Shown: positions 34,062 through 44,103, counted from the stretch's first letter. The stretch: 64,000 nt of DNA from Deinococcus ficus (GCF_003444775.1 NZ_CP021081.1:1104001-1168000), one strand, 5' to 3'. The notes: generated from the letters alone by a model not told the origin. Numbers and translations: made by a program.

Positions 34062-35975
34062 TTACTCCTGGGCGGGGGGCGCGGCCTCGCCGCCTTCCGC
34101 CGCGGGGGCGTCCGTGCTGCCCTCGGGGGTGGCGGTGCCGGCGGCGCCGTCCTTCTCCTCGGTCGCGGCGGGCTTCTTGGGCGCGGCGGCCGCCACGCGC
34201 TTGGCCTGGGCGTCCAGGATCTTCTGCAGGTTGTTCACGGGCTTGAGCGTGGCGACCTGGGTGTCGATGAACTTCTGCCCGGCCTCGGCCTGCTTGCTCG
34301 CCAGCACCTGCGCGCGGATCTCGCTGCGCACCGCGCTGAGCGGCTCGGTCGTCTTGGGCTTCAGGTCCGTGACGTACAGCACGCTGAAACGCTCGCCGGA
34401 CTTCGTGACGGGCGACAGGGTGCCCGCGCCGACGTTCCGGCCCGGCTGGTCGAAGGCCGCAGCGTTCAGTTCGGCGCTCAGCGTCTCGCCGCCGCCGGTC
34501 ACCTCACCGCGTTCGCTGACCGTGCCGCCCGCCTTGCTGGCCGCCTGCACGAAGTCACCCTGGCCGTTCCAGCTGCTGCGGAAGGCCTCGGCGGCCGCCT
34601 GCGTCTTGAAGCTCGCCTCGGCGATGGTGGCGCTGGCGGCCGTCTCGAACTGCGCCTTGTTCTGCTGGTAGTACGCCTCGATGTCGGCGTCGGTGACCTG
34701 CACGTTGCGGGCGCCGTACGCGGACAGGGCCGCGACCTGCTCCTGACGCGTGCCGGTGATCGCCAGATTCAGGCGCTTGACGAGCACGGGGGTGGCGTAG
34801 GCGTTGATGGTCTGGGTCACCAGACCGGGCTTGAGCATGCCGTTCACCAGGCCGGAGGCCTGCTCGGCCGGGACCTGCTGCAGCAGGCCGGCGACCTGCT
34901 GGTTGTTCACGACCTGGCCGATGATCTCGGAGTACAGGATCTCCTTGCCGGCCACCGTCGCCACGACCGGGTTCTCGGTCTTCCAGGCGGGGTCCACGAC
35001 CTCGACCTTGGCGCCGTCACGCAGTTTGTCGAACCATTCCTCGGTGGCCTGGTTCTTCTTCTGCTCGTCCACGGCCTTGACCGCGTCGGCCTTGGCCTCG
35101 GCGAAGGGTTTGGTGGTGGGCGCGAGGTACTCCTCGACCTTCACGATGTAGGACTTCCCACCGGTCGTGACGACGTCCGTCAGGCCGCCCTGTTCCAGCG
35201 CAAAGGCGGCGTTGGCGACCTCGGTGGGCAGGGTCACGGCGGTCACGGGCTTGGGCTTGCCGTTCTCGATGGGGCCCAGCGCCCCGCCGCGGTCCTTGTT
35301 CTGCTCGCTGTTGGCACTGGCCAGCTGCGCGAAGTCCGCGCCGCCCCTGGCCTGCTTCAGCAGCTCGGCGGCCTTCTTGGCGTCCTTCACGACGATCCAG
35401 CGGCCCACGATGCGGGCGTCGTTCTGAAACAGCTCCTTGTTCTGGTCGTAGTAGAACTTCGCTTCGGCCTCGGTCGCGGCGGGCACCGCGGCCTTCAGGG
35501 CCTCGACCTTGCGCTGCACGGCCAGCTGCTGCTTGACCTGTTCACGCAGTTCGGCGTCGGAGATGCCGGCCTGCTGCAGGGCGTCCTGGTACTTCTGGTT
35601 GTCGGTCAGGTCGTTCGCTTCACGGATCTTGGTGATCTCGGCGTTCACGTCGTCGCGGGAGACCTTCACGTCGGAGGCGGCCGCCACGAGCAGCTTCTGC
35701 TGCACCTGCTGGTCCACCATGTAGATCTTGAAGTCGTCTTCGAGCACGCCGCCGTCGGTGCTGCTCAGGATGGGGTTGCCGCGCTTCATCGCGTCGAGTT
35801 CCTCGACCGTGATGGTCGAGCCGTTCACTTTCAGGGCCGGGGTGCCGCCCTTACTGGACGAGCCGCCGGACCCCATCAGGTTGCCGATGGCGGGCGTGAA
35901 CTGGTAGGCCATGCCGACCACGAGGAGCAGGGCCAGAACGAGCAGCATGCCGTTCACGAGGGTCTTCTTGTTCAC
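34062..35975 (-). CDS. SurA/PpiD-type peptidyl-prolyl isomerase (membrane-anchored foldase)
   Basis: A 637-residue envelope chaperone. One N-terminal helix (about residues 8-28) anchors it; a SurA N-terminal chaperone region (about 45-185) precedes a parvulin-like domain (about 190-275, RGGADFAQLASANSEQNK, RGGALGPIENG), a second chaperone/parvulin-like repeat (about 320-560), and an Ala/Pro/Glu-rich disordered tail. It would assist folding of exported and outer-layer proteins. GTG start with AAGGAG; promoter TTGAGA-N17-TACCCT directly upstream. Confidence 0.9.
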   Translation of the reverse strand: MNKKTLVNGMLLVLALLLVVGMAYQFTPAIGNLMGSGGSSSKGGTPALKVNGSTITVEELDAMKRGNPILSSTDGGVLEDDFKIYMVDQQVQQKLLVAAASDVKVSRDDVNAEITKIREANDLTDNQKYQDALQQAGISDAELREQVKQQLAVQRKVEALKAAVPAATEAEAKFYYDQNKELFQNDARIVGRWIVVKDAKKAAELLKQARGGADFAQLASANSEQNKDRGGALGPIENGKPKPVTAVTLPTEVANAAFALEQGGLTDVVTTGGKSYIVKVEEYLAPTTKPFAEAKADAVKAVDEQKKNQATEEWFDKLRDGAKVEVVDPAWKTENPVVATVAGKEILYSEIIGQVVNNQQVAGLLQQVPAEQASGLVNGMLKPGLVTQTINAYATPVLVKRLNLAITGTRQEQVAALSAYGARNVQVTDADIEAYYQQNKAQFETAASATIAEASFKTQAAAEAFRSSWNGQGDFVQAASKAGGTVSERGEVTGGGETLSAELNAAAFDQPGRNVGAGTLSPVTKSGERFSVLYVTDLKPKTTEPLSAVRSEIRAQVLASKQAEAGQKFIDTQVATLKPVNNLQKILDAQAKRVAAAAPKKPAATEEKDGAAGTATPEGSTDAPAAEGGEAAPPAQE

Positions 35976-36028
35976 TTGATCTCCTTGAGGTGAAGTGCTA
36001 GGGTACCGGAGCTTTGCCCGCGTCTCAA
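35976..36028. promoter_or_regulatory. Divergent promoters sharing one -10 (foldase / tRNA-Arg)
   Basis: Minus strand: TTGAGA (36023-36028), 17-base spacer, TACCCT (36000-36005), reading into the foldase gene. Plus strand: TTGATC (35976-35981), 17-base spacer, TAGGGT (35999-36004), reading towards tRNA-Arg. The two -10 hexamers occupy the same bases offset by one. Confidence 0.6.
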
Positions 36029-36048
36029 AGCGCGCCGCAGGGTCAAAC

Positions 36049-36125
<77 letters not shown>

Positions 36126-36135
36126 GCGATCACAC

Positions 36136-36166
36136 CGGAAACGCCACCCTTCGGGGTGGTGTTCCG
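36136..36166 (+). terminator. tRNA-Arg terminator
   Basis: A long stem with one bulge (CGGAAACGCCACCC against GGGTGGTGTTCCG) closed by a TTCG tetraloop, then TTGTTG. Confidence 0.8.
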
Positions 36167-36335
36167 TTGTTGCACGGTCGGCGCGGGCAGAGCGGTCCAG
36201 CAAGACACGGGGCGGATTCTAGCACGCAAGATCAAGCTTCCATGAAGCGAAGTTGCCCGTGTGGAGCGCGATTTTTCGCGCCGGGCCCCCGCCGCTTTCT
36301 CATGTTCGCCCCGCCCCCTGGAGTAGCCTGACCGC

Positions 36336-37316
36336 ATGACCGCGCTTCTTTCCCTCCTGCAGGCCCTGCCCGGCAGCTACGCCGGCCCCACCCGCCCCGA
36401 ACCCGCCCCGCACGCCCTGATCGGCGTGGGCGAGGGCACCCTCGGCGCCAGCCTCGCCCGGATCCTCGTCGGGACGACCCTCACGCACAGCGGCACGCAG
36501 TTCGTCATCAGCAGCCCCGACGCCCGCAGCGCCGCCACCGACTACGCCGATCTCGCCGAGGTCGCCGGAGCCGGCGTGCGCCGCGTCGGCACCGCCGGCA
36601 CCCCTGAAGAGATCGACGTCCTGATCCCCAGCGGCCCCCTCAGCGCCTACCACGCCGCGCAGTACGTCGCACACGCCAGCGGCCACGCCGACCAGGCCGC
36701 TCAGGCCGACGCCCTCCTCACGCAACTCGCGCAGACCTGCCACCCCGGCATCGAGACCGGCAACCCCGCCCGGGACCTCGCGTGGTCCCTGTGGGGCCGC
36801 CTGCCCCTGCTGCTCGCCGCGCCCGAAGCCGAGGCGCTGCCCGGCGCGTGGCAGCACCTGCTCGCCCGCACCGCCAAGACCCTGAGCGTCCCCATGCTCG
36901 GCGACCCCCTGGCGCTCGCCACCGGCGCCTTCGAGGCGCAGCACGAGAAAGGCGACGCGAAGGTCGCCCTGATCCTCGGCGACCCGGACCCCGCCCTGCA
37001 CCTCACCCGCGAGATCCTCGACTCCCGGATCGACGAGGTCATCCACGTCCCGTACCCCGCCGGCGCGGAATCCGGGTACGCCGGGCAGCTGGCCCTGTGG
37101 TACTTCGGCGCCTGGGTCGCCGCGTACCTCGCCGAGCGCTACGACATGCCTGCCGAGGACACCGACGTGCTGCGCCGCGCCCAGAACGTCCTCAGCGGCG
37201 AGGACGACGACCGCCTGGGTCTGGAGGCCCCCACCCGCCCCGCCCGCCCGCAGGACGACGATGACGATTTCGACGAGGTCGCCGGCGACCTGGACGATGA
37301 CGAGGACGACGAGTAA
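36336..37316 (+). CDS. SIS / bifunctional phosphoglucose-phosphomannose isomerase-like protein
   Basis: A 326-residue protein that matches PGI/PMI-type SIS proteins in its C-terminal half (HLTREILDSRIDEVIHV, LALWYFGAWVAAYLAERYDM), with a diverged N-terminal SIS domain (LIGVGEGTLGASLARIL). A very acidic Asp/Glu tail (last ~25 residues) is unusual for an enzyme. Isomerase activity is uncertain because catalytic residues cannot be aligned by eye. ATG 36336 with TAGCCT 6 bases upstream (leaderless). Single gene. Confidence 0.72.
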   Translation: MTALLSLLQALPGSYAGPTRPEPAPHALIGVGEGTLGASLARILVGTTLTHSGTQFVISSPDARSAATDYADLAEVAGAGVRRVGTAGTPEEIDVLIPSGPLSAYHAAQYVAHASGHADQAAQADALLTQLAQTCHPGIETGNPARDLAWSLWGRLPLLLAAPEAEALPGAWQHLLARTAKTLSVPMLGDPLALATGAFEAQHEKGDAKVALILGDPDPALHLTREILDSRIDEVIHVPYPAGAESGYAGQLALWYFGAWVAAYLAERYDMPAEDTDVLRRAQNVLSGEDDDRLGLEAPTRPARPQDDDDDFDEVAGDLDDDEDDE

Positions 37317-37325
37317 CCGCGGAAT

Positions 37326-37368
37326 GGAAGCAGGGGCGCCACTCGCTAAGCGTGGCGCCCCTGCTTCC
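37326..37368. terminator. Strong bidirectional terminator
   Basis: A perfect 17-bp stem (37326-37342 with 37352-37368) and 9-base loop between the convergent SIS and recJ genes. Confidence 0.85.
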
Positions 37369-37374
37369 TTCTGA

Positions 37375-39513
37375 TCAGTTGGCGCCCACCAGAGCAGCCT
37401 CCCGCACCCCTGCCACTGAGGGCACCGGCATCCCCAGCATCGCGTGAACGCTGCGCGCCCAGCCCTCGTCGTCCAGCGTGCGGTAGTGGTGCGCCCACTG
37501 CCACTGCCGGTACGCCCTGGCTGCCCGAACCCGTCGCAGGTCGTCGGCGTCCGTGCTGGCCGGCGCGGGCACGCCCGCAAAGGCGCTGAACTGCCCCTCC
37601 AGGTCCGACAGGGTCTTCGGGCCCAGCGCGAACAGCACCTCCCCGCCCGACAGCCAGCGGACCAGGTCCGTCTCGTCCGGCAGGGCGTACAGGATCAGGG
37701 TGCCCTCCGGGTGCTCTTCGCCCGGCTGGATCAGCGTCAGGCCCGGCACGTTGTCCCGCAGGTAGGCCGCCACCGCGCCCGTCGCGTACGCCGCGGCCCC
37801 CGCATGCAGGCGGGCCAGCGCGGCCCGCGGGTCCAGCCGGGCCAGGTGCCCGCCCGGCACGTCCGGCCCCGCCATGGACAGCCTCTCCGGGCGGCGCAGG
37901 GCCTGCCCGTGCAGTTCCAGCCGGGACTGCCCCCGCCACTCGGAACTCGTCAGCTGCGCCGCGAGGTCATGCTCGCCGGGGGCGGCCTGCGGCTCCCCGA
38001 ATTTCAGGCCACGCAGCGCCCCCAGCCGGAACTGCAGCGTGTCCCCACGCTTCCCGACCAGCCGCACCTCGCTCAGGTGGTCGCGCAGGTGCCACAGCGG
38101 CGGCGCGTGCCCCTCCCCGAACGGCTCGAAGGCCAGCACCTCGTCCAGCAGGTCACTGCTCGCTGCCTTTCCGGGCAGCGCGGCGTCCAGCGTCACCGTC
38201 CGCCGGGGCGCGGGAAACTGCTTCACGAACTCGTGAATGCGGCCCTGGAATGCCTCGAACTGCGCGGCGTCCATCGAGAAGCCCGCCGCGCCCGGGTGCC
38301 CTCCGAACCGCTTGAGCAGGTCCGCGCTGAACCGCAGGCCTTCCACCGCACTGATCCCGGGCGTGCTGCGCACCGACCCCTTGCCCTGCGCCACGATGAA
38401 CACCGGCTTGTGAAAGGTGTCCACCAGCTTGCTCGCCACGATCCCCATCACACCCGCGTGCCAGTCCTCGTGCGTGACCACCAGCGCCGGATCCTCCGGC
38501 CGCACGATGTTCAGCGCCTGCTCGAACATCGTGTCCTGCAACTTGCGGCGCTCCTGGTTGCGGATCTCCAGGTACTCCGCCAGTCGCGCAGCCTCGTGCG
38601 CACTGTTCGTGGTCAGGAGGCTCAGGGCGACGTCCGCCTCACCCAGCCGCCCGGCCGCGTTGATGCGCGGCGCCAGCACGAACGCCACGTCCCGGGCGCT
38701 CGGGCGCTTCACCCGGCCCGCCTCCATCAGGGCCCGCAGCCCCGGCAGTTCCGTACCCGCCATCAGCTCCAGGCCGCGCTGCACCAGCGCCCGGTTCTCC
38801 CCGACCAGCGGCGCCACGTCCGCAATCGTCCCCAGCGTCGCCAGCGGCGCCAGGGCGGACGGCTCCGGCAGCCCCAGTTCCTCGTGCACCGCCCACAGCA
38901 GGTGGTAGGCGACGCCCGCGCCCGTCAGGTTGTGCCGAGCCCCATCGAAGTTCTCCGTCAGGTGCGGGTGCACCACCAGCGTGCGCGGGAAGTCCGGCCC
39001 CGGAGAGTGGTGGTCCGTGACGATCACCTCCACCCCCAGGTCCAGCAGCCCCCGCACCTCCTCCAGGTTCGTGACACCGCAGTCCACCGTGACCAGCACG
39101 TCGCAGGCCGCGGCATGCTCCGCCAGCCGGTCCGGGTGCAGGCCGTACCCGTCCGTCAGGCGGTGCGGAATGAAGCCGTGCACGTCCGCGCCCAGTTCCC
39201 GCAGGCCCAGCACCAGCACCGCCGTCGCGGACACGCCGTCTGCGTCGTAATCCCCGTGAATCCGCAGGCGGCGCTTGTCCCGGATGGCTTTCACGATCCG
39301 CCCGGCCGCCTCACGCAGCGCCGGGTTCGGGGTGAGGCTCAGCTCCGGGGTCAGCAGGTCCTGCGTGACGCCGCGCCCCACCAGCACCTGCGCCAGCGGC
39401 GCTGACACGCCCCAGGTGCGCATGGCCGCCACCAGTTCCGCCTCCGTGCAGGGCGGGGCCAGCCGCCATTCGGTTACCGGCGTGACGGGCTGGGGAAGCT
39501 TGCGGGCCGTCAC
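37375..39513 (-). CDS. recJ: Single-stranded-DNA-specific exonuclease RecJ
   Basis: A 712-residue 5'-3' ssDNA exonuclease used in RecF-pathway recombination, the main double-strand-break route in a lineage lacking RecBC. DHH-family motifs are HGDYDADGVSATAV, VTVDCGVT, VTDHHSPG and the DHHA1 segment KRFGGHPGAAGFSM. The C-terminal ~200 residues (from about 510) form the extra domain typical of Deinococcus RecJ. GTG start 1 base after the LapA-domain gene, so co-transcribed. Confidence 0.97.
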   Translation of the reverse strand: MTARKLPQPVTPVTEWRLAPPCTEAELVAAMRTWGVSAPLAQVLVGRGVTQDLLTPELSLTPNPALREAAGRIVKAIRDKRRLRIHGDYDADGVSATAVLVLGLRELGADVHGFIPHRLTDGYGLHPDRLAEHAAACDVLVTVDCGVTNLEEVRGLLDLGVEVIVTDHHSPGPDFPRTLVVHPHLTENFDGARHNLTGAGVAYHLLWAVHEELGLPEPSALAPLATLGTIADVAPLVGENRALVQRGLELMAGTELPGLRALMEAGRVKRPSARDVAFVLAPRINAAGRLGEADVALSLLTTNSAHEAARLAEYLEIRNQERRKLQDTMFEQALNIVRPEDPALVVTHEDWHAGVMGIVASKLVDTFHKPVFIVAQGKGSVRSTPGISAVEGLRFSADLLKRFGGHPGAAGFSMDAAQFEAFQGRIHEFVKQFPAPRRTVTLDAALPGKAASSDLLDEVLAFEPFGEGHAPPLWHLRDHLSEVRLVGKRGDTLQFRLGALRGLKFGEPQAAPGEHDLAAQLTSSEWRGQSRLELHGQALRRPERLSMAGPDVPGGHLARLDPRAALARLHAGAAAYATGAVAAYLRDNVPGLTLIQPGEEHPEGTLILYALPDETDLVRWLSGGEVLFALGPKTLSDLEGQFSAFAGVPAPASTDADDLRRVRAARAYRQWQWAHHYRTLDDEGWARSVHAMLGMPVPSVAGVREAALVGAN

Positions 39514-39514
39514 G

Positions 39515-39883
39515 TCAGTTCCCTCCGCTTGCTGGCACCTGTTCGGCCACCGGGCCCGGCACGGCCACAGGGGGGGACACGGGCGCGCTCGACAGCCGCG
39601 CCTGAAGGGTTGATGTCAGCCGCGCCTCAGCCGCGTCCCGCGCCCGGGCGGCCCTACGCCGTAACCTCGCCTGACGCGTCACGACCGGCAGGAACAGCAG
39701 CGCGGCGTACCCCATGCCAGCCAGGAACCAGATCAGGCCGGCCAGCCCGGCAGGCAGCGTGAAGCCCGCCCGCCCGAATGGCAGGGGGAAGGAGGTCAGG
39801 CCAGGGTTCTCCAGGGCAAACAGCACCCCGTAGGCTGCAAGCAGCAGCAGCAGCACGACCTGAACGAACGACATGAAACGCAT
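39515..39883 (-). CDS. LapA-domain small membrane protein
   Basis: A 122-residue protein with two transmembrane helices (about 4-22 and 42-65) separated by the LapA/DUF1049 pattern FALENPGLTSFPLPFG, then a basic Arg/Ala helix and a Pro/Val-rich tail. Function unknown; in proteobacteria LapA-domain proteins help LPS assembly. ATG 39883 with TAAACT 7 bases upstream (leaderless). Promoter-proximal gene of the lapA-recJ unit. Confidence 0.8.
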   Translation of the reverse strand: MRFMSFVQVVLLLLLAAYGVLFALENPGLTSFPLPFGRAGFTLPAGLAGLIWFLAGMGYAALLFLPVVTRQARLRRRAARARDAAEARLTSTLQARLSSAPVSPPVAVPGPVAEQVPASGGN

Positions 39884-39947
39884 TGGAATCAGTTTACCTG
39901 TGCCTGACCGGGAGATCGTGTGCTCGTGGTATCCCACGTGCAATGAG

Positions 39948-39973
39948 GAGGGACGGCCTTTCGGCCGCCCCTC
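39948..39973 (-). terminator. Terminator of the SLH porin gene
   Basis: GAGGGACGGCC against GGCCGCCCCTC (one mismatch) with a 4-base loop, 19 bases after the porin stop. Confidence 0.6.
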
Positions 39974-39991
39974 TTGGAATCAGGTCGCGAT

Positions 39992-41155
39992 TTAGAAGAA
40001 GAACTTCACGCCGGCTTTGACGCCGAAGCCGATGCCGTTGTTCGCGCCGGCGGCAAGGCCGGTCGCCGCGCTGTTGTTGCTCAGGTAGTAGCGGCCGTTG
40101 GCTTCCACGAAGGCGCCCAGGCTGTCGGTGAACATGATGTCCGTGCCGAGAATCAGGTTGGCGTAGGTGTCGGTGGCGGAAGCGTTGGCGTTGGTGCGGC
40201 TCTGCCCGCTGCTCAGGCCCAGACCGGCGCCGATGTAGGGGTTGATCATGCCACCGGCATCCAGGTGGTACATCGCGTTCACGTCACCGCGGAAGGCGTT
40301 GAAGGCCGGGATGTAGTCGAAGGAGACGCGAGCGCCGACCGGCCCGATCAGGCTCTTGCTGCCGAGCACGCCGCCCACGCTGAAGCAGAAGGGCACGGCG
40401 GTGCCGCCCGCACGGGGGATGTAGCAGTTGGTCGCGGAGCTCTGCATGCCGAGGCCCACACCGGCGTACAGGTTGCGCACAGCGATGTCCACGACGGGCT
40501 CCTCGCCGATGACGACGGGAGTGGTCACGACGGGGGTGGTCACGACGGGTTCCGGGGTGGTCGTGGCGCCGGCGGGGCCCGCAGGACCGGCAGGGCCCGC
40601 AGGACCGGCGGGGCCCGCAGGACCGGCAGGACCCTGGGGACCGGCGGGGATGTTGCGGACGGCCAGTTCGAGCGCGTCGATGCGGGCGTTGAGGGCGGTG
40701 AGGTCGGCGCTGCCGGCCCCGGCGTTCAGGGCGTTGATGCGCTCCTCGAGGGCGGCGATGCGGGCGGCCTGATCGGCGCTGGCCTTCTCAAGGTCGGTGA
40801 CGCGGGCGCTAATGGCGGCCAGTTCGGCGCTGACTTCCTGCATGCCCTTGACGATGGCGGTCGTGTCGGTCTGGCTGAAGCCGCAGGAGGCGATGGCGCC
40901 GCTGGTCAGGAGGCGGTGGAAGATCAGTGCGGCCTGGTAGCGGGTGAGGTTCTCGTTGCCGCGGAAGGTGCCGTCGGGGAAGCCCTGGATCAGGCCGCAG
41001 CGGACGATGGCGTCCACGGCGTCCTTGGCCCAGTGGCCAGCCGGAACGTCGGTCAGGGTGACCTGCGTGGTGGTGGTGGTCGTGGCGGTGGTCTGGGCTC
41101 CGGCGGCGCCGAGGGTCAGGGCGAGCGTGGCAGCGATCATCGTCGTTTTGCGCAT
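39992..41155 (-). CDS. S-layer-homology porin with collagen-like linker
   Basis: A 387-residue outer-envelope protein. A signal peptide (1-20, ending AGA-Q) precedes one SLH domain (about 33-85, DVPAGHWAKDAVDAIV... GFPDGTF), a coiled coil (about 100-165), eight Gly-Pro-X triplets (residues 172-195), a Thr/Pro/Val linker, and a C-terminal beta-barrel (about 225-387) ending in aromatic GVKFFF. SLH-coiled-coil-barrel proteins are the main Deinococcus-Thermus outer-membrane proteins, binding secondary cell-wall polymer by the SLH domain. AAGGAG precedes the ATG at 41155, and the leader is long. Confidence 0.92.
   Translation of the reverse strand: MRKTTMIAATLALTLGAAGAQTTATTTTTTQVTLTDVPAGHWAKDAVDAIVRCGLIQGFPDGTFRGNENLTRYQAALIFHRLLTSGAIASCGFSQTDTTAIVKGMQEVSAELAAISARVTDLEKASADQAARIAALEERINALNAGAGSADLTALNARIDALELAVRNIPAGPQGPAGPAGPAGPAGPAGPAGPAGATTTPEPVVTTPVVTTPVVIGEEPVVDIAVRNLYAGVGLGMQSSATNCYIPRAGGTAVPFCFSVGGVLGSKSLIGPVGARVSFDYIPAFNAFRGDVNAMYHLDAGGMINPYIGAGLGLSSGQSRTNANASATDTYANLILGTDIMFTDSLGAFVEANGRYYLSNNSAATGLAAGANNGIGFGVKAGVKFFF
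40571..40642 (-). repeat. Collagen-like coding repeat (Gly-Pro-Gln + 7 x Gly-Pro-Ala)
   Basis: Seventy-two bases encode eight Gly-Pro-X triplets between the coiled coil and barrel of the SLH porin. Nine-base units recur with synonymous GCC/GCG changes, so the repeat could vary in length between strains. Confidence 0.9.
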
Positions 41156-41261
41156 AGTTCCAGGTCTCCTTGAAATGTCATCGGGCCCAATGTGTTCCAG
41201 ACCCGAATTCCTGTGATTCACCGTAGGCACGCCCTGTGAGCGGTCAGTGAACTGCGCCGGG

Positions 41262-41285
41262 GGTGCCCCTTTACGCGGGGGCACC
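41262..41285 (-). promoter_or_regulatory. Hairpin near the 5' end of the SLH porin mRNA
   Basis: GGTGCCCC (41262-41269) and GGGGCACC (41278-41285) form a perfect 8-bp stem close to the presumed transcription start; it could stabilise the transcript. Confidence 0.45.
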
Positions 41286-41428
41286 TCAGGCTGACGGAAT
41301 GCCCAAAAGTATCTATTGTGTTGATTTAATGAGAAAAAGCGGATTCTGAGTGAGAGTCGATTTCTAGGTCAAGGAAGCATCTGAGCGCTTGAGTGTGAGA
41401 ATCGTAACGAAACCTTCGATTTCGACAC

Positions 41429-41448
41429 TCATGAGAAGTTTCTCATGA
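41429..41448. promoter_or_regulatory. Perfect palindrome upstream of the SLH porin
   Basis: TCATGAGAAGTTTCTCATGA has two 9-base arms around a 2-base centre. It lies about 120 bases beyond the presumed porin promoter and about 145 bases before crotonase, and resembles a protein-binding operator. Confidence 0.5.
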
Positions 41449-41592
41449 AAAGAAGCGTGTGGGTCCGCAGGAAAGTCTTCATGTCTTCCCGCAGAGGCCG
41501 GATTTCTCACAATCTGACGCCCGCCGCAATCCACCTGGGACTAGCCGCCAGACCACCCCCGCCAGCCCGGGAAGACGTGGCAGGATAGGCGC

Positions 41593-42382
41593 ATGACCTC
41601 CTTCGATGAATTCGAGTTCCGCAACATCCAGGTGGACCGGCACGGCGGTCTCGCCGTCCTGACGGTGGACCGCCCCAAGGCCCTCAACGCCCTGAGCGCC
41701 GACACCTTCGTCGAGATCGCCGAGGCGCTCGACCTTCTGATGGAAGACCCGGAGGTCGGCACCCTGATCGTCACCGGGGGAGGCGAGAAGGCCTTCGTGG
41801 CCGGCGCCGACATCAGCGAACTGGCCGCCATGGAAGGCGTCTACGCCGGCCGGGAAGCCTCGCTGGCCGGGCAGGACGTCATGCACCAGCTCACCAGCCT
41901 GCCCATCCCCACCATCGCCGCCATCAACGGCTACGCGCTGGGCGGCGGGCTGGAACTCGCGCTGGCCTGCGACATCCGCGTGGCCTCCGGCACCGCCCGC
42001 CTGGGCCTGCCGGAAGTGACGCTGGGCCTGCTGCCCGGCTACGGCGGCACGCAGCGCCTTGCCCGGCTGATCGGCGCGGGGCGCGCCCTGGACCTGATGC
42101 TCACCGCCCGGCAGGTCAAGGCGGAAGAAGCCCTGGCCATGGGTCTGGTGAACTACGTGGCCGACAACGCCCTGACCAAAGCCCGCGAGATCGCCGAGAC
42201 CATGCTGAAAAACGGGCCCATCGCCATGAGCCTGGTGAAGGAAGCGGTCCGCCGCGGCCTGGACACCACCCTGGAAGGCGGCCTGGAGATCGAGGCGGAC
42301 CTCTTCGGCATGGCGATGTCCACCCAGGACTTCCGGGAAGGCACCCGCGCCTTCCTGGACAAGCGCCGCGCGGAGTTCAAGG

Positions 42383-42390
<8 letters not shown>
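41593..42390 (+). CDS. Enoyl-CoA hydratase/isomerase (crotonase)
   Basis: A 265-residue crotonase. The oxyanion-hole segment AFVAGADISELA and the catalytic-region INGYALGGGLELALACD and LPEVTLGLLPGYGGTQRL with both Glu positions are typical of short-chain enoyl-CoA hydratases (FadB/EchA type) for fatty-acid or amino-acid degradation. ATG 41593 with a -10-like CAGGAT 6 bases upstream. The next gene overlaps its end by 8 bases. Confidence 0.94.
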
Positions 42391-43564
<1,174 letters not shown>

Positions 43565-43580
43565 GCGCAGCCATGACAAG

Positions 43581-43605
43581 CGGCCCCGGCATGACGTCGG
43601 GGCCG
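43581..43605. terminator. Hairpin terminator between convergent genes
   Basis: CGGCCCCG (43581-43588) and CGGGGCCG (43598-43605) form an 8-bp stem, followed on the plus strand by TGCTATTTG. Confidence 0.6.
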
Positions 43606-43621
43606 TGCTATTTGCGTTGAA

Positions 43622-44005
43622 TCAGTCCTGCTGGCCGGGCAGGGGCGTGGTCCGCTCCGGGCCGCCGTCCACACCGCCACTGCGGGTGCCGCCGGCGCCG
43701 GCCTCCACCTCGCCTTCCAGGTCGCTGCCGGTCACACTGTTCGGGTCGCCCTGCCGGTCCTCGAAGTCGAAGCCGCCCTCGATGCCGTCATCGAATCCGG
43801 GCTGGTCGTTCGGGTTGGTGCGCCCGGCTTCCGCCTGACCACGCAGCACGTCGTAGCCGACCATCTTGTCGTTCAGGAGTTCCCCCGTGGTGCCCTCGTC
43901 CATCGGTTCGCCCTGCGGCTCGTCCGTGCGGTCCCCGATGGACTGGTCGGTGCCGGTCGGGGTGGTGCGGGCGTGCTGCGGGCCGGTCGCGTCGTCTCGT
44001 GTCAT
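43622..44005 (-). CDS. Acidic disordered hydrophilic protein
   Basis: A 127-residue protein almost without hydrophobic runs: rich in Gly, Asp, Glu, Thr, Pro and Gln with no cysteine, signal peptide or helix-forming core, except NDKMVGYDVLRGQAEAG near the middle. The composition resembles hydrophilins and other desiccation-linked disordered proteins, an inference from composition only. ATG 44005 with TACGCT 6 bases upstream (leaderless). Single gene, divergent from greA. Confidence 0.7.
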   Translation of the reverse strand: MTRDDATGPQHARTTPTGTDQSIGDRTDEPQGEPMDEGTTGELLNDKMVGYDVLRGQAEAGRTNPNDQPGFDDGIEGGFDFEDRQGDPNSVTGSDLEGEVEAGAGGTRSGGVDGGPERTTPLPGQQD

Positions 44006-44103
44006 GACCGCAGCGTACGGGCGCGATATGACGCGGCGTTGCGGGCGCCCTTCACCAAACCTGAGCCCCCGGTCACCCCCCGCCCGCCTATACTTGACCG
44101 TCT

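Larger units (their letters stand above)
41156..41592. other. 437-base AT-rich regulatory region, no gene
   Basis: The stretch between the SLH porin (minus) and crotonase (plus) is far more AT-rich than the rest of the window. It holds the porin leader (about 140 bases, AAGGAG near its end, hairpin at 41262-41285), a likely porin promoter near 41305-41335 (minus-strand GATACT/TAGATA box), a 20-base palindrome at 41429-41448, and a crotonase -10-like CAGGAT just before 41593. I see no coding frame of interest. Confidence 0.7.

Noticed and set aside
40571..40642. Tandem repeat considered as CRISPR or satellite
   Set aside because: It is in-frame coding sequence for Gly-Pro-X triplets inside the SLH porin.
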